Below, piece by piece: positions 36,266 through 44,220 of a DNA stretch of 64,000 nucleotides (position 1 is the first letter of the stretch; each line of letters begins with the position of its first letter). The position numbers and the translations under genes were made by a program. The DNA comes from Sphingomonas sp. UV9 (lineage in GTDB: Bacteria; Pseudomonadota; Alphaproteobacteria; Sphingomonadales; Sphingomonadaceae): assembly GCF_004101245.1 (NCBI RefSeq), contig NZ_SCIN01000002.1:1178001-1242000 (forward strand). The letters run 5' to 3'. Under the pieces are notes generated by a model, which was given only the letters and a program-made list of their open reading frames with translations, was not told the DNA's origin and did not search any database.

Positions 36266-36693
36266 TCGTCTTCGACCTCAAATGCGGCGGCGAGCACGTG
36301 TTCGAGGCATGGTTCGCGTCAAGCGATGCGTATGAAGGGCAGCGCGCCGCCGGTCAGGTCCGCTGCCCGCTCTGCGACGACGGTGACGTCATCAAGGCAC
36401 CGATGGCGCCCTCGATACCGGCCAAGGGCAACACCAAGCCGCCGCCGCCAAGTCCGGATGTGGTAAAGGCCGCGATGACGCTGATCGCCAAGCAGCAGGC
36501 GAAGGCGCTGGAGTCCTCGGAATGGGTCGGCACCGCGTTTGCCGACCGCGCCCGCGCGATGCATCTCGGCGAGGAGAAACACGCCACCATCCACGGTCAG
36601 GCGAGCCTCGCCGAAGCCAAGGCGCTCGTCGAGGAAGGCGTACCCGTCGCCCCGTTACCGATGCCGGTCATCCCGCCGCACAAGGCGAACTGA
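36262..36693 (+). CDS. DUF1178 family protein
   Basis: The 143-residue protein begins MIVFDLKCGGEHVFEAWFAS and has a small zinc-ribbon-like pair (KCGGEHVF and RCPLCDDGDVIKAPMAPSIP). This is the pattern of the alphaproteobacterial DUF1178 family. Its function is unknown. It overlaps the upstream stop as ATGA, closing the comF-grxC-nitrilase unit. The same association with Nit1/grxC recurs in related genomes as far as I know. Confidence 0.9.
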   Translation: MIVFDLKCGGEHVFEAWFASSDAYEGQRAAGQVRCPLCDDGDVIKAPMAPSIPAKGNTKPPPPSPDVVKAAMTLIAKQQAKALESSEWVGTAFADRARAMHLGEEKHATIHGQASLAEAKALVEEGVPVAPLPMPVIPPHKAN

Positions 36694-37072
36694 CTCGCAA
36701 GCGACGGGTTCGGGTGGAAGCGATGTCCTACCAATGAATTGCAGCATGATGCTGTTATCATTCGGTTATCCTTAGCGTGAATGTTAACGATACCCGCGAG
36801 ATCACCCCCACAAGCCGGCATCATGGGCGCCTTGCCGCGGAAACATGCGCGATAAGCCACGATCTCTGCATCAACCCACCCCGGGCAGTTGGTGCTCAAC
36901 CGGCTGGCCCTGGAAACGCGCGCTACTATATGGTGCGACGGATATTGGCACCACTCAGCCCCGTGCGCTGCTTGACTGATCGCAATCGCAGGATCAGCGT
37001 TGCGGGCCGATGCCGGTCCTGGCCGATCAACGATGTCGAGGGGCTGTGGGTCGGTAAAAACCGTCAGCAGCG
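36694..37072. other. Gene-free stretch at left end of a remnant region
   Basis: I see no supportable gene here. Open frames on both strands (for example 36777-37193 plus) have no recognisable domain and no ribosome binding site. Base composition is less GC-rich than the neighbours, with patches such as GTTATCATTCGGTTATCC. It borders the LysR remnant and is probably decayed DNA. Confidence 0.4.
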
Positions 37073-37543
37073 CTACCTTGCGATTTTTATATCAAACCAC
37101 TCCCTCATTTCAACATGGCGAAGAGTCGGAATGCATATTCCGTCTCGGTTCGAGCCAATGCTGCTGAAATCAACACGTGCCCCGGACCGTTGAAGACCTA
37201 GCGGACGCAGCTCACGGATGAGTTCGATCAAAAGCTTCAGGCCGGTCGGCACTTGGCGACGGCTGGAATAATAGACGTGGTAGGCCGGGCCCATCGTGGC
37301 CCAGTCCTCGAGAACCAGCCGCAGGTCCCCGCGCGCGATATAAGGGGCGAAGGTTGCCTCCATGCCGTACATCAGTCCGGTACCGGCGAGCGCCATGGCC
37401 AGCATCGCTCGCCCCCCGTTGACGAGGATCTTGCTTGCCACGGGTACCGAGAATTCACCCTCGGGACCCTCGAACTCCCAACGATAGATATGCGCATTGC
37501 CGGGGCGGACGCCGAGACAATGGTGGTGCTCCAGGTGACGGCG
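37073..37543 (-). pseudogene. LysR-type regulator, C-terminal remnant
   Basis: On the minus strand, the frame below a TAG at 37544-37546 reads as the second half of a LysR substrate-binding domain. HHHCLGVRPGNAHIYRWEFEG leads into VASKILVNGGRAML, then DLRLVLEDWA and the terminal LIELIRELRP around 37196. The DNA-binding helix-turn-helix half and the first effector lobe are absent. A tail of about 40 unrelated residues follows before the stop at 37073. It is therefore a truncated, non-functional fragment. The break lies near 37490-37545, where a different plus-strand reading begins. Confidence 0.7.
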
Positions 37544-37621
37544 CTATATCCCGATGTCGGGATGGGCGTCGCGTTGCAGGTCGGCGCGAAGGTCGCGACC
37601 GGCGAAATGACGTGGGGCTGA
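37491..37621 (+). pseudogene. Possible C-terminal fragment of an unknown plus-strand gene
   Basis: The frame RIAGADAETMVVLQVTALYP through VALQVGAKVATGEMTWG ends in TGA at 37619-37621. It looks protein-like but has no start context and partly overlaps the LysR remnant. I do not recognise it. It may be the tail of a gene whose 5' part was lost, or simply antisense of the regulator. Confidence 0.25.
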
Positions 37622-37625
37622 GCGC

Positions 37626-37805
37626 ATGAGCGGCAACATCGCCATCATTCGCGCCACCTATGCGGGCAGTTCGGCGCAGAACGGGGCGAATCTGAAGATC
37701 GACTATAAGGCGACGCGGCATCGCTATCTCGGCGACCGCGATCATGTCGCGGCATTCGGCGATCGAGGGCGAAGCGCGATCTTCCACCTGGGAAAAGCTC
37801 AGTAA
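37626..37805 (+). pseudogene. SnoaL/NTF2-like gene remnant with internal deletion
   Basis: The 59-residue frame opens MSGNIAIIRATYAGSSAQNG, which resembles the first helix of SnoaL/ketosteroid-isomerase-like proteins. It then jumps to YKATRHRYLGDRDHVAAFGD, which resembles the middle strand of the same fold. About 50 residues appear to be missing between them and the C-terminal half is lost. It is best read as a deletion remnant rather than a functional small gene. It starts 5 bases after the preceding stop. Confidence 0.45.
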
Positions 37806-37849
37806 TTCTAGGGAATGTGCGGGGTTGTAAGGCAGGCCTGAGGGGCGAC

Positions 37850-38911
37850 ATGGTGGCGATGCGGTTTATCGTTCCTCTACTCATCCTCCTTGCCGGCTGC
37901 GAGGGACCGACCTCGTTGGCGGGGGCGGCTGTCCCTGACGCGGTCGCCGGATCGGACACGAAGGGACTTGATGCCGCAGCGATGCGCGACATGCAGGCAA
38001 GAGCCTCCGCGCTCCCGCGGCTTCGTTCGCTCCTCGTCCTTCGAGACGGACAGACGCTGACGGCACAGGTGTTCAATGGCGGTGCCCCGCTGGACCGGCC
38101 GGTCAACATCAAGTCGGCGTCGAAGTCGGTCATGTCGGCACTGGTCGGCATTGCCCTTCAACGCGGTGTCCTCGACAGCGTCGACCAGCCGGTGCTGCCG
38201 CTGCTCCAGCGTGACGCGCCCGCCGATCCCGACCCACGGCTCGCCAGAGTGACCATCGGCAACCTCCTGTCGATGCAGGCCGGGCTCGAGCGCACCTCCG
38301 GCGAGAACTACGGCCGTTGGGTATCCAGCCCCAATTGGATACGGTTCGCGCTGGCCCGACCATTCGTCGCCGATCCCGGGACGGCAATGCTCTACTCGAC
38401 CGGCTCCACCCACCTGCTCTCGGCGGCACTCACACGGGCGTCCGGGCGGAGCACGCTCGCCAACGCGCGCGCCTGGCTCGGCGAGCCGCTCGGAATTACA
38501 ATCCCGTCCTGGCCGGCCGACCCGCAAGGCATCTACTTTGGCGGCAACGAGATGAGGCTCTCGCCGCGCGCCCTCGCTCGTTTCGGCGAGCTTTATCGGC
38601 TCGGTGGCATCGTCGATGGTCGCCGCATCATCTCGGCCAAATGGATCGAGCAAAGCTGGACACCGCGCGCCGTCTCGCCGTGGAGTGGGAATGAGTACGG
38701 CTTCGGCTGGTTCCTGACCGAAATGAAGGGCCATCCCGTGCGGTTCGCCTGGGGCTATGGTGGACAGATGGTCTACGTCATCCCCGATCTGCGGGTGACG
38801 GTCGTCATGACGTCGGACCCGAACGGCTCGCGGGACACAGGGCACATCGATGCGCTGCATGACATCGTCGAGAACGCGGTCGTGCCTGCGGCCGAGCGGG
38901 GGGTGTCGTAA
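37850..38911 (+). CDS. Beta-lactamase-fold serine hydrolase (lipoprotein)
   Basis: ATG 37850 follows GAGGGGCGAC and gives 353 residues. The leader (MRFIVPLLILLAGC) ends in a lipobox cysteine. The class C/esterase-type nucleophile is S-x-x-K in KSASKSVMS near residue 95. The tyrosine motif is YSTGS, and WGYGGQMVYVIPD is the third motif. It acts in the periplasm, anchored to a membrane, as a D-alanyl carboxypeptidase, esterase or amidase. True beta-lactamase activity is not shown. It follows the remnant region directly and is convergent with the AEC transporter. Confidence 0.88.
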   Translation: MVAMRFIVPLLILLAGCEGPTSLAGAAVPDAVAGSDTKGLDAAAMRDMQARASALPRLRSLLVLRDGQTLTAQVFNGGAPLDRPVNIKSASKSVMSALVGIALQRGVLDSVDQPVLPLLQRDAPADPDPRLARVTIGNLLSMQAGLERTSGENYGRWVSSPNWIRFALARPFVADPGTAMLYSTGSTHLLSAALTRASGRSTLANARAWLGEPLGITIPSWPADPQGIYFGGNEMRLSPRALARFGELYRLGGIVDGRRIISAKWIEQSWTPRAVSPWSGNEYGFGWFLTEMKGHPVRFAWGYGGQMVYVIPDLRVTVVMTSDPNGSRDTGHIDALHDIVENAVVPAAERGVS

Positions 38912-38971
38912 GTTTTGCGTAGCCGATAGCCGGTAGCCGCCGAAAGCGGGAACGGCACAGGGGAAGCGTGA

Positions 38972-39904
38972 TCAACTCGTCGGCATGGCGGAGTGAAACA
39001 CGCCCACGATCAGCAGAACGAGGACAAGGGATACCGCGCTCGACAGCGCGACGAGGATCGCTGCCGCCTTGCGGTTCGTATCGAGGAGGGTCGCGAACAG
39101 GGTCACGTTGCTGGCGATCGGGAACAGGGCGACGAGCCCGACGATCACGCGGTCGCGCGGGTTCAATACACCGATGAATGCCGCTTCGAGCGCGAGCGCT
39201 GCGCCGAGCAGTACGAGGCTGGCGACCTGCCTCACCGCGAGGATGCGCGTCATCAGCCTTGGCCGCCAGTCGTCGCGGCCGGTTTCGGCAAGGTTGAGGC
39301 CGATCACCGCCATGCCAAGCACCGACACCAACGTGCTGGTGATCGAGACGATAGGCGTTGCCGCTTCGGGCATCGTGACGCCGCCCCACTTGGCGATGAG
39401 CGAGCCGATGACCACGTAGACGAGCGGCACCCGCAATGCCTTGGTTGCAGCCTTGCGCGCACCCTCCTTGGTACGGGCGATGAGGAAATACCCGATCGTA
39501 TTGCCGTACAGCGCGCTGCCGATATATGCGCAGATCACCGTTGATACGCCGATTTCGCCGAACAAGGCCTGGCTGACGGGCACCCCGAAGAACGCAACGT
39601 TGAAGAACGAGAAGGACGCCGACAGCAGTTTGGGATCGAAGTCGTTGCCGAGCCGCTTGGCCAACCGGTATGCAGGGATGCTCATCAGTGCCGAGACCAC
39701 GAACATCAGCGGCGGGATCACCATCAACTGCTGCGCTTCCGCGCCAAGCACCTTGTCGATGACCAGCAACGGGATGAGGCCGAAGACGAGTATCGTCGAA
39801 CACAGTTTCGCCGCCCAGGGAACGCGGGAGCCGAAAGTCCATGCCAGCAGGATCACGCCGTAGAGCGGCAGGAGTGCCGCCGCGATGTTACCGATCGCGC
39901 TCAT
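38972..39904 (-). CDS. AEC-family (auxin-efflux-carrier-like) transporter
   Basis: ATG 39904 gives 310 residues with about ten hydrophobic helices in two halves, typical of AEC permeases. Characteristic segments are FSFFNVAFFGVPVSQALFGEIG and NPRDRVIVGLVALFPIASNVTLFA. The family moves organic anions such as malate or malonate across the inner membrane. The start overlaps the FAD-protein stop as ATGA, so the two are coupled. The frame extension to 40048 has no family similarity. Confidence 0.9.
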   Translation of the reverse strand: MSAIGNIAAALLPLYGVILLAWTFGSRVPWAAKLCSTILVFGLIPLLVIDKVLGAEAQQLMVIPPLMFVVSALMSIPAYRLAKRLGNDFDPKLLSASFSFFNVAFFGVPVSQALFGEIGVSTVICAYIGSALYGNTIGYFLIARTKEGARKAATKALRVPLVYVVIGSLIAKWGGVTMPEAATPIVSITSTLVSVLGMAVIGLNLAETGRDDWRPRLMTRILAVRQVASLVLLGAALALEAAFIGVLNPRDRVIVGLVALFPIASNVTLFATLLDTNRKAAAILVALSSAVSLVLVLLIVGVFHSAMPTS

Positions 39905-41439
39905 CGTTGGCGCAGGATATCGTCGATCGCACGACCGGCGCATTCGACATTGAACCAGACCGCGTTGGTGTCGCGCAGCTCGCCATTCAGCAACTGACCA
40001 AGCGCGTAGAGCCGCGGCGCATCGCGCGTGGCGGATATTATCCGACACGTCGCCCGGTGCGCGATGGCCCCACCGACCGGATGCGGCTGCAGCCAGTCCT
40101 TCGCGAGCAGATCCTTGACCAGCGTCTCCTTCATCTCGTCCAGTGTCGTGGCCTGACCCGTGGCGTTGACGACGATCGGTGCCTCGAGCGTATCGCCATC
40201 CTCGAACCGGACCGTGAAGCCCGTATTGTGCTCGCTGGCGACGGTTTCATCGATCCGCCCGCGCACGCTGAGCAATCCGCGCGCCATCGCATCCGCCAAT
40301 CGCCGCGCGTTTACCATCGGCGTGACGAAGCGCGCCGCGGCGAAATGCGGCGCCAGCCACTGCCCGAACCGTTTCTGGTCGGCGGGGCGCAACAGGTTCC
40401 ATATCGCCGTCGACTCATGGCGAGCGGCGGTGAGGATGCGCTGGAACGGTTCGTCTCCGGAGTCCGCTGCAGCAATGTCGTGCAGCAAAGCAGCCTCGGC
40501 ATCACCGCCATAGCGGTCCTCTGCCTGCCAATCGATCGCACGTCCCGCGGCAGTTTCTGCTTCGAGGCGAAAGAGGCGAAACAGATCCACTACCGAGAAA
40601 GCGCTGCCCCGCTCGCGAATGAGCCGGTGGACGTTTTCCAGCGTAAAGTGCTGACGGTCATAGCCTGTCTCGGGCGCGGGGATCTCGACGCGCGGCAACA
40701 TCCCCTCTTTCGATACGAGGTGGATGTGGCCGCGGTGGTCATTGTCCAACAATGTCATCACCGCGTCGATGGCACTGAGGCCGCTGCCGAGGACGACGAC
40801 GGGCCGATCCCGCGCGATCTCCTCGGTCATGCGGTGGGCGGGATAGGGGGAGTCGATGTAGCCGGGTATACCGGTCAAGTTGCCGAACCGATTTGGATCA
40901 GGTGTGCCGATCGTCAGAAGGACGACGTCGGTAGCGATCGTCGTCCCGTTCGCGAACCGAACCGTCGCCGCGGCATGATCGCCGTCGATGGCAACAGCTT
41001 CCTCGCGGTGGACCTGGACGTCGATGCCGGCGGTGCTCGCCTGCTCGAGCGCTTTGTCGAGAACCTCCCGCATGTAGACGCGGTATTCACGGCGCTGCGG
41101 GTATTCGACCCCATCGGGATCGAGCGGCGTGCCCGATGCCGCGCGTCGCGCCTCCAGCCAGGTTCGGAAATGACCCGGCTCCCGGTCGTAGAGCCCCATG
41201 AGCCGCGATTCCGTGTTCAGAAGATGGCCGGGTTGCTCCGTGCCGAACGCCAACCCGCGTGCGAGTTCATCGTCGCGCTCGACCAGATGGACGTTCCACC
41301 CGTCGCCTGGATCCCCGTCGCCCGGATCCCCATCGCCCGGATCCCCATCGCCCGGTTCATAGCATAACCGGGTAACAGCTTCGGCAAATGCAGCGACGCC
41401 GCAGGCACCCATGCCGATAATAGTCAATGTTTTCGGCAT
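39901..41439 (-). CDS. FAD/NAD(P)-binding protein with PGDGD tandem-repeat loop
   Basis: ATG 41439 gives 512 residues. The N-terminal FAD motif is LTIIGMGACGVAAFAEAV, then four tandem PGDGD units (about residues 29-48), then HLVERDDELARGLAFGTEQPGHLLNT. A second nucleotide motif, VVVLGSGLSAIDAVMTLLD, lies near 205, and NATGQATTLDE near 420. It matches the FAD-NAD(P)-binding family that includes amino-acid and siderophore N-oxygenase relatives, but no substrate is clear. The 15-bp repeat sits between the first Rossmann helix and strand two. It is coupled to the AEC transporter, which may carry its substrate or product. Confidence 0.85.
   Translation of the reverse strand: MPKTLTIIGMGACGVAAFAEAVTRLCYEPGDGDPGDGDPGDGDPGDGWNVHLVERDDELARGLAFGTEQPGHLLNTESRLMGLYDREPGHFRTWLEARRAASGTPLDPDGVEYPQRREYRVYMREVLDKALEQASTAGIDVQVHREEAVAIDGDHAAATVRFANGTTIATDVVLLTIGTPDPNRFGNLTGIPGYIDSPYPAHRMTEEIARDRPVVVLGSGLSAIDAVMTLLDNDHRGHIHLVSKEGMLPRVEIPAPETGYDRQHFTLENVHRLIRERGSAFSVVDLFRLFRLEAETAAGRAIDWQAEDRYGGDAEAALLHDIAAADSGDEPFQRILTAARHESTAIWNLLRPADQKRFGQWLAPHFAAARFVTPMVNARRLADAMARGLLSVRGRIDETVASEHNTGFTVRFEDGDTLEAPIVVNATGQATTLDEMKETLVKDLLAKDWLQPHPVGGAIAHRATCRIISATRDAPRLYALGQLLNGELRDTNAVWFNVECAGRAIDDILRQR
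41301..41360. repeat. 15-bp in-frame tandem repeat inside the FAD protein
   Basis: Four 15-bp units are seen: CGTCGCCTGGATCCC, CGTCGCCCGGATCCC, CATCGCCCGGATCCC and a diverged last copy. On the coding strand they give repeated PGDGD. Because the unit is a multiple of three, copy changes keep the frame but alter loop length. The near-identical copies suggest recent slippage. Confidence 0.85.
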
Positions 41440-41663
41440 GATATTCCGTTCGATGAAGAACGGCGACAACGCGCGGGTGCTGTTTCGTGCCACGGCGAAC
41501 GTGAAAATTTTGTCATTCTTATCCTTCGCCCAGTTCGACAGCCTTGGCCCGTTGCCAGGGATGAGATCACTGAAATCCAGGAATTAATCGTCCGCGAAGT
41601 TCATCTCGCGGATATCCATGGTTGTCAGGGGGTTACACTCTCGATCATAATCCGGGAGACATT

Positions 41664-42935
41664 ATGAAGACGATCCTTGCTGCTGCCAGTGTATTGACCC
41701 TGGCAAGCGGTGCCGCGGCACAGAAAACACCGTCGGTGGTGGGCTTGAAGGCCCAGGCAGAGCCGTATGCTACCGCATCCGTGGTCAACCACCCCAAGAC
41801 GATCGGCTGGCCGGAAGGGCGCAAACCGAAGGCGCCGCAAGGGTTTGAGGTCGTCAAATTCGCAGGTGGCCTGGACTATCCTCGCCAGGCGCTGCTGCTG
41901 CCCAATGGCGACGTGCTGGTCGCGGAGGCGCGGACGAAGCCAAAGCTGGATGCCGAGCCGGACGTCCAGCGTGGACAAGCCCTGTCGAAGACGACCGGCT
42001 TCAGCGCCAACCGTATCACCCTGCTGCGCGACGCGAACCGCGACGGTGTCGCCGAACAGCGTTTCGTCCTGATCGAGGGGCTCAACCAGCCGTTCGGGAT
42101 GCAGTACGGCAATGGTCGCCTGTATGTCGCGAATACCGACGGCGTCGTCAGCGTCCCGTTCTCGCCCGGTCAGACGCGCGTGACCGCAACGCCGCAGCAA
42201 ATCGTGTCGCTGCCCGCGGGTGGCTACAACAATCATTGGACGCGCAATCTGTTGCTCAGTCCAGATGCGCGAACGCTGTACGTATCGGTCGGCTCCGCAT
42301 CCAATGTCGGCGAACATGGCATGGACGAGGAGACTCGAAGAGCGGCAATTCTCGCGGTCGATCTTCGTACCGGGCGCGAGCGTCTCTATGCATCGGGGCT
42401 TCGCAACCCGGTCGGCATGGCCTGGGCGCCGGGATCGACGGTGTTGTGGACTGCCGTCAACGAACGCGACCAGATCGGCGACGATATCGCCCCGGACTAT
42501 CTCGTCGGCGTGCGTGACGGCGGTTTTTATGGATGGCCCTACAGCTATTACGGGAAGCAGGATCCGCGTCATGCGAACGACAAGCGCGAGTTGCTGGCGA
42601 CCACGTTGATGCCCGACGTTGCCGTCGGTCCTCATGCCGCGGCGCTGGGCGTGGCGTTCGCAAAGGGAACGCCGGCCGGCCAGCAGGTTGCTTATGTCGC
42701 GCGGCATGGATCGTGGAACCGGTCCGCGTTCATCGGGTATGACGTGCTCGCGGTACCATTTGCAAACGGAAGGCCGACGGCCGCGCCGCAGCCGTTCCTG
42801 ACCGGGTTCGTCGCGGACGAGAAGAAGAATGAAGTCTATGGTCGACCGGTGAGCGTGCAGACGCGCGACGATGGGGCGATCTTCGTCGTCGACGATGCCG
42901 GGGATACCGTGTGGATGGTGCGACGCACCTCGTGA
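41664..42935 (+). CDS. Sorbosone dehydrogenase-like/PQQ-type sugar dehydrogenase propeller protein
   Basis: ATG 41664 gives 423 residues with a signal peptide (MKTILAAASVLTLASGAAAQ). The six-bladed propeller motifs of the GDH/sorbosone dehydrogenase family are visible: FAGGLDYPRQALLLPNGDVLVAEAR, GLNQPFGMQY, NHWTRNLLLSPDARTLYVSVGS, ASGLRNPVGMAWAPGS and GGFYGWPYSYYG. It is predicted to be a periplasmic quinoprotein that oxidises an aldose-type substrate. I see no PQQ biosynthesis genes here. The stop overlaps the next gene as GTGA. Confidence 0.85.
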   Translation: MKTILAAASVLTLASGAAAQKTPSVVGLKAQAEPYATASVVNHPKTIGWPEGRKPKAPQGFEVVKFAGGLDYPRQALLLPNGDVLVAEARTKPKLDAEPDVQRGQALSKTTGFSANRITLLRDANRDGVAEQRFVLIEGLNQPFGMQYGNGRLYVANTDGVVSVPFSPGQTRVTATPQQIVSLPAGGYNNHWTRNLLLSPDARTLYVSVGSASNVGEHGMDEETRRAAILAVDLRTGRERLYASGLRNPVGMAWAPGSTVLWTAVNERDQIGDDIAPDYLVGVRDGGFYGWPYSYYGKQDPRHANDKRELLATTLMPDVAVGPHAAALGVAFAKGTPAGQQVAYVARHGSWNRSAFIGYDVLAVPFANGRPTAAPQPFLTGFVADEKKNEVYGRPVSVQTRDDGAIFVVDDAGDTVWMVRRTS

Positions 42936-43810
42936 CCACGGCGGCATTGATGGTTCTCGCAGCGACGCTCGCCTGCGTCGCTGCGCCCCGCGCGACGGCG
43001 CAGACTGTGCCGTTCATCGACACCGAGGATGCGACGCTATCCGATGTCGACGTCGGAGACGGGGCCGTTCATCCGATCGTCTCGTTCGACGTCCGCAACG
43101 GCGACTACGCGCGCGGAGCGTATGACGACGATGACGCCGGCCTCGGCAGGGTTCCGGTCCATGTCGCGGTCGGCGGCGCCGCGGTGCTGACGCGCCGCGC
43201 GGATGGGGAGGGGGTCCTGTTCCTGGTAGGGCAAAGCTCGAACGGCTTTCACGCGCCGCGGTCCGACGAACGAACCCGACCGCGCAGTTGGTATGAAAGC
43301 AACACGATCGTCGGTCTTGCATGGCGGCCGGTCGATGGGCTGTCGGCAGCGGGAGCGTATGCCATCAAGGCCAGTCCCAACGGCGTGGCGGGCACGACCC
43401 ATGAAGCCAGCCTGACGTTCCTTTACACCGGCAAGGACACGGTGGGATTTCTTGCTCCCCGCTTTGCCGTGACGACGCGGACGAAGGGGCAGGGGGGCTT
43501 CTACACGATCGTCGGCATAGCCCCCACGTTACCGCTCACGCGCGTAGAGGACGGCCCCACGATCACGGTGCCGGTCTCGGTCGGCGCCGGTTGGCGCAGC
43601 TTCTATGCAGCGGACAGCGGAGACAGGGTTTACGGCAGCGCCGGGATGAGTATCGCCCAGCCGCTGAAGATCGCTGGCGCAAAGGCGTCGTTGCAGGGCG
43701 AAATCCTTGCTCTCTTTCGTGACGGTCAGCTTAGACGGCTCGACGCTCCCGGCGGCACGACCGCGTCTATCGTGCCGTTGGCAACGATATCGATTGCAAT
43801 GGCTTGGTAA
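42932..43810 (+). CDS. Exported beta-rich protein of unknown function
   Basis: A GTG at 42932 overlaps the previous stop (GTGA), giving 292 residues with a leader ending ATAQT. The remainder has many short alternating strands and ends SIVPLATISIAMAW, an aromatic C-terminus, which could be a small outer-membrane barrel. I do not recognise a family. It is translationally coupled to the sorbosone dehydrogenase-like gene, so it probably serves the same substrate. Confidence 0.75.
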   Translation: MTTAALMVLAATLACVAAPRATAQTVPFIDTEDATLSDVDVGDGAVHPIVSFDVRNGDYARGAYDDDDAGLGRVPVHVAVGGAAVLTRRADGEGVLFLVGQSSNGFHAPRSDERTRPRSWYESNTIVGLAWRPVDGLSAAGAYAIKASPNGVAGTTHEASLTFLYTGKDTVGFLAPRFAVTTRTKGQGGFYTIVGIAPTLPLTRVEDGPTITVPVSVGAGWRSFYAADSGDRVYGSAGMSIAQPLKIAGAKASLQGEILALFRDGQLRRLDAPGGTTASIVPLATISIAMAW

Positions 43811-44220
43811 CGTACGCCCGCACGTTCGGGCCAACGACAGCCGAGCGTGGGCGAGAGGGGGCAAGCCCTGCCAGGCGTTGCCGACCAGATACCCAGATAC
43901 CCAGATACCCAGATACCCAGATACATGGAGTGGACGGACGCTCGCAGAATTCTCGAAGACGACGGCAATGCAGCTATTCGTTCGCCCAGGCATTCGACGT
44001 AGCTGCGCATATCTGAAAGAACGTCCGAAATGGGGGGGCGATGCAAAGTCGACTGGGCGTCCGCTAGGGGTCCTCCGGACTCTCGGTCTTCGTTTCCGAA
44101 CGAACATCTCGGTAAAAGTACAATCGGGAACCCGGATGGCCTCGACCGTCGATTGGCACTAAAGATGATCTTCGAACGATGATCACTGCAACGTTAATGA
44201 TTCCCGGTTAGCCCATCTAA
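43811..44220. other. Intergenic region before the diguanylate cyclase
   Basis: No supportable gene lies in these 410 bases. They hold an 8-bp tandem repeat (43885-43924) and unremarkable sequence leading to the GGDEF gene, with no clear promoter or ribosome binding site. The overlapping open frames look like non-coding artefacts. Confidence 0.5.
43885..43924. repeat. Tandem repeat, five perfect copies of CCAGATAC
   Basis: Five exact 8-bp copies lie end to end. The unit is not a multiple of three and lies outside any gene, so it could change promoter spacing by slippage. It is about 300 bp upstream of the diguanylate cyclase start. Confidence 0.95.

Noticed and set aside
36700-36760. tRNA-like wording near GGGTTCGGGTGGAAGCGATG
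   Set aside because: No acceptor or anticodon stem could be closed on either strand.
36777-37193. Plus-strand open frame of 138 codons
   Set aside because: No domain and no ribosome binding site, and it crosses the LysR remnant antisense.
43885-43924. Tandem repeat as a CRISPR array
   Set aside because: Units are only 8 bp and there are no spacers, so it is a simple repeat.
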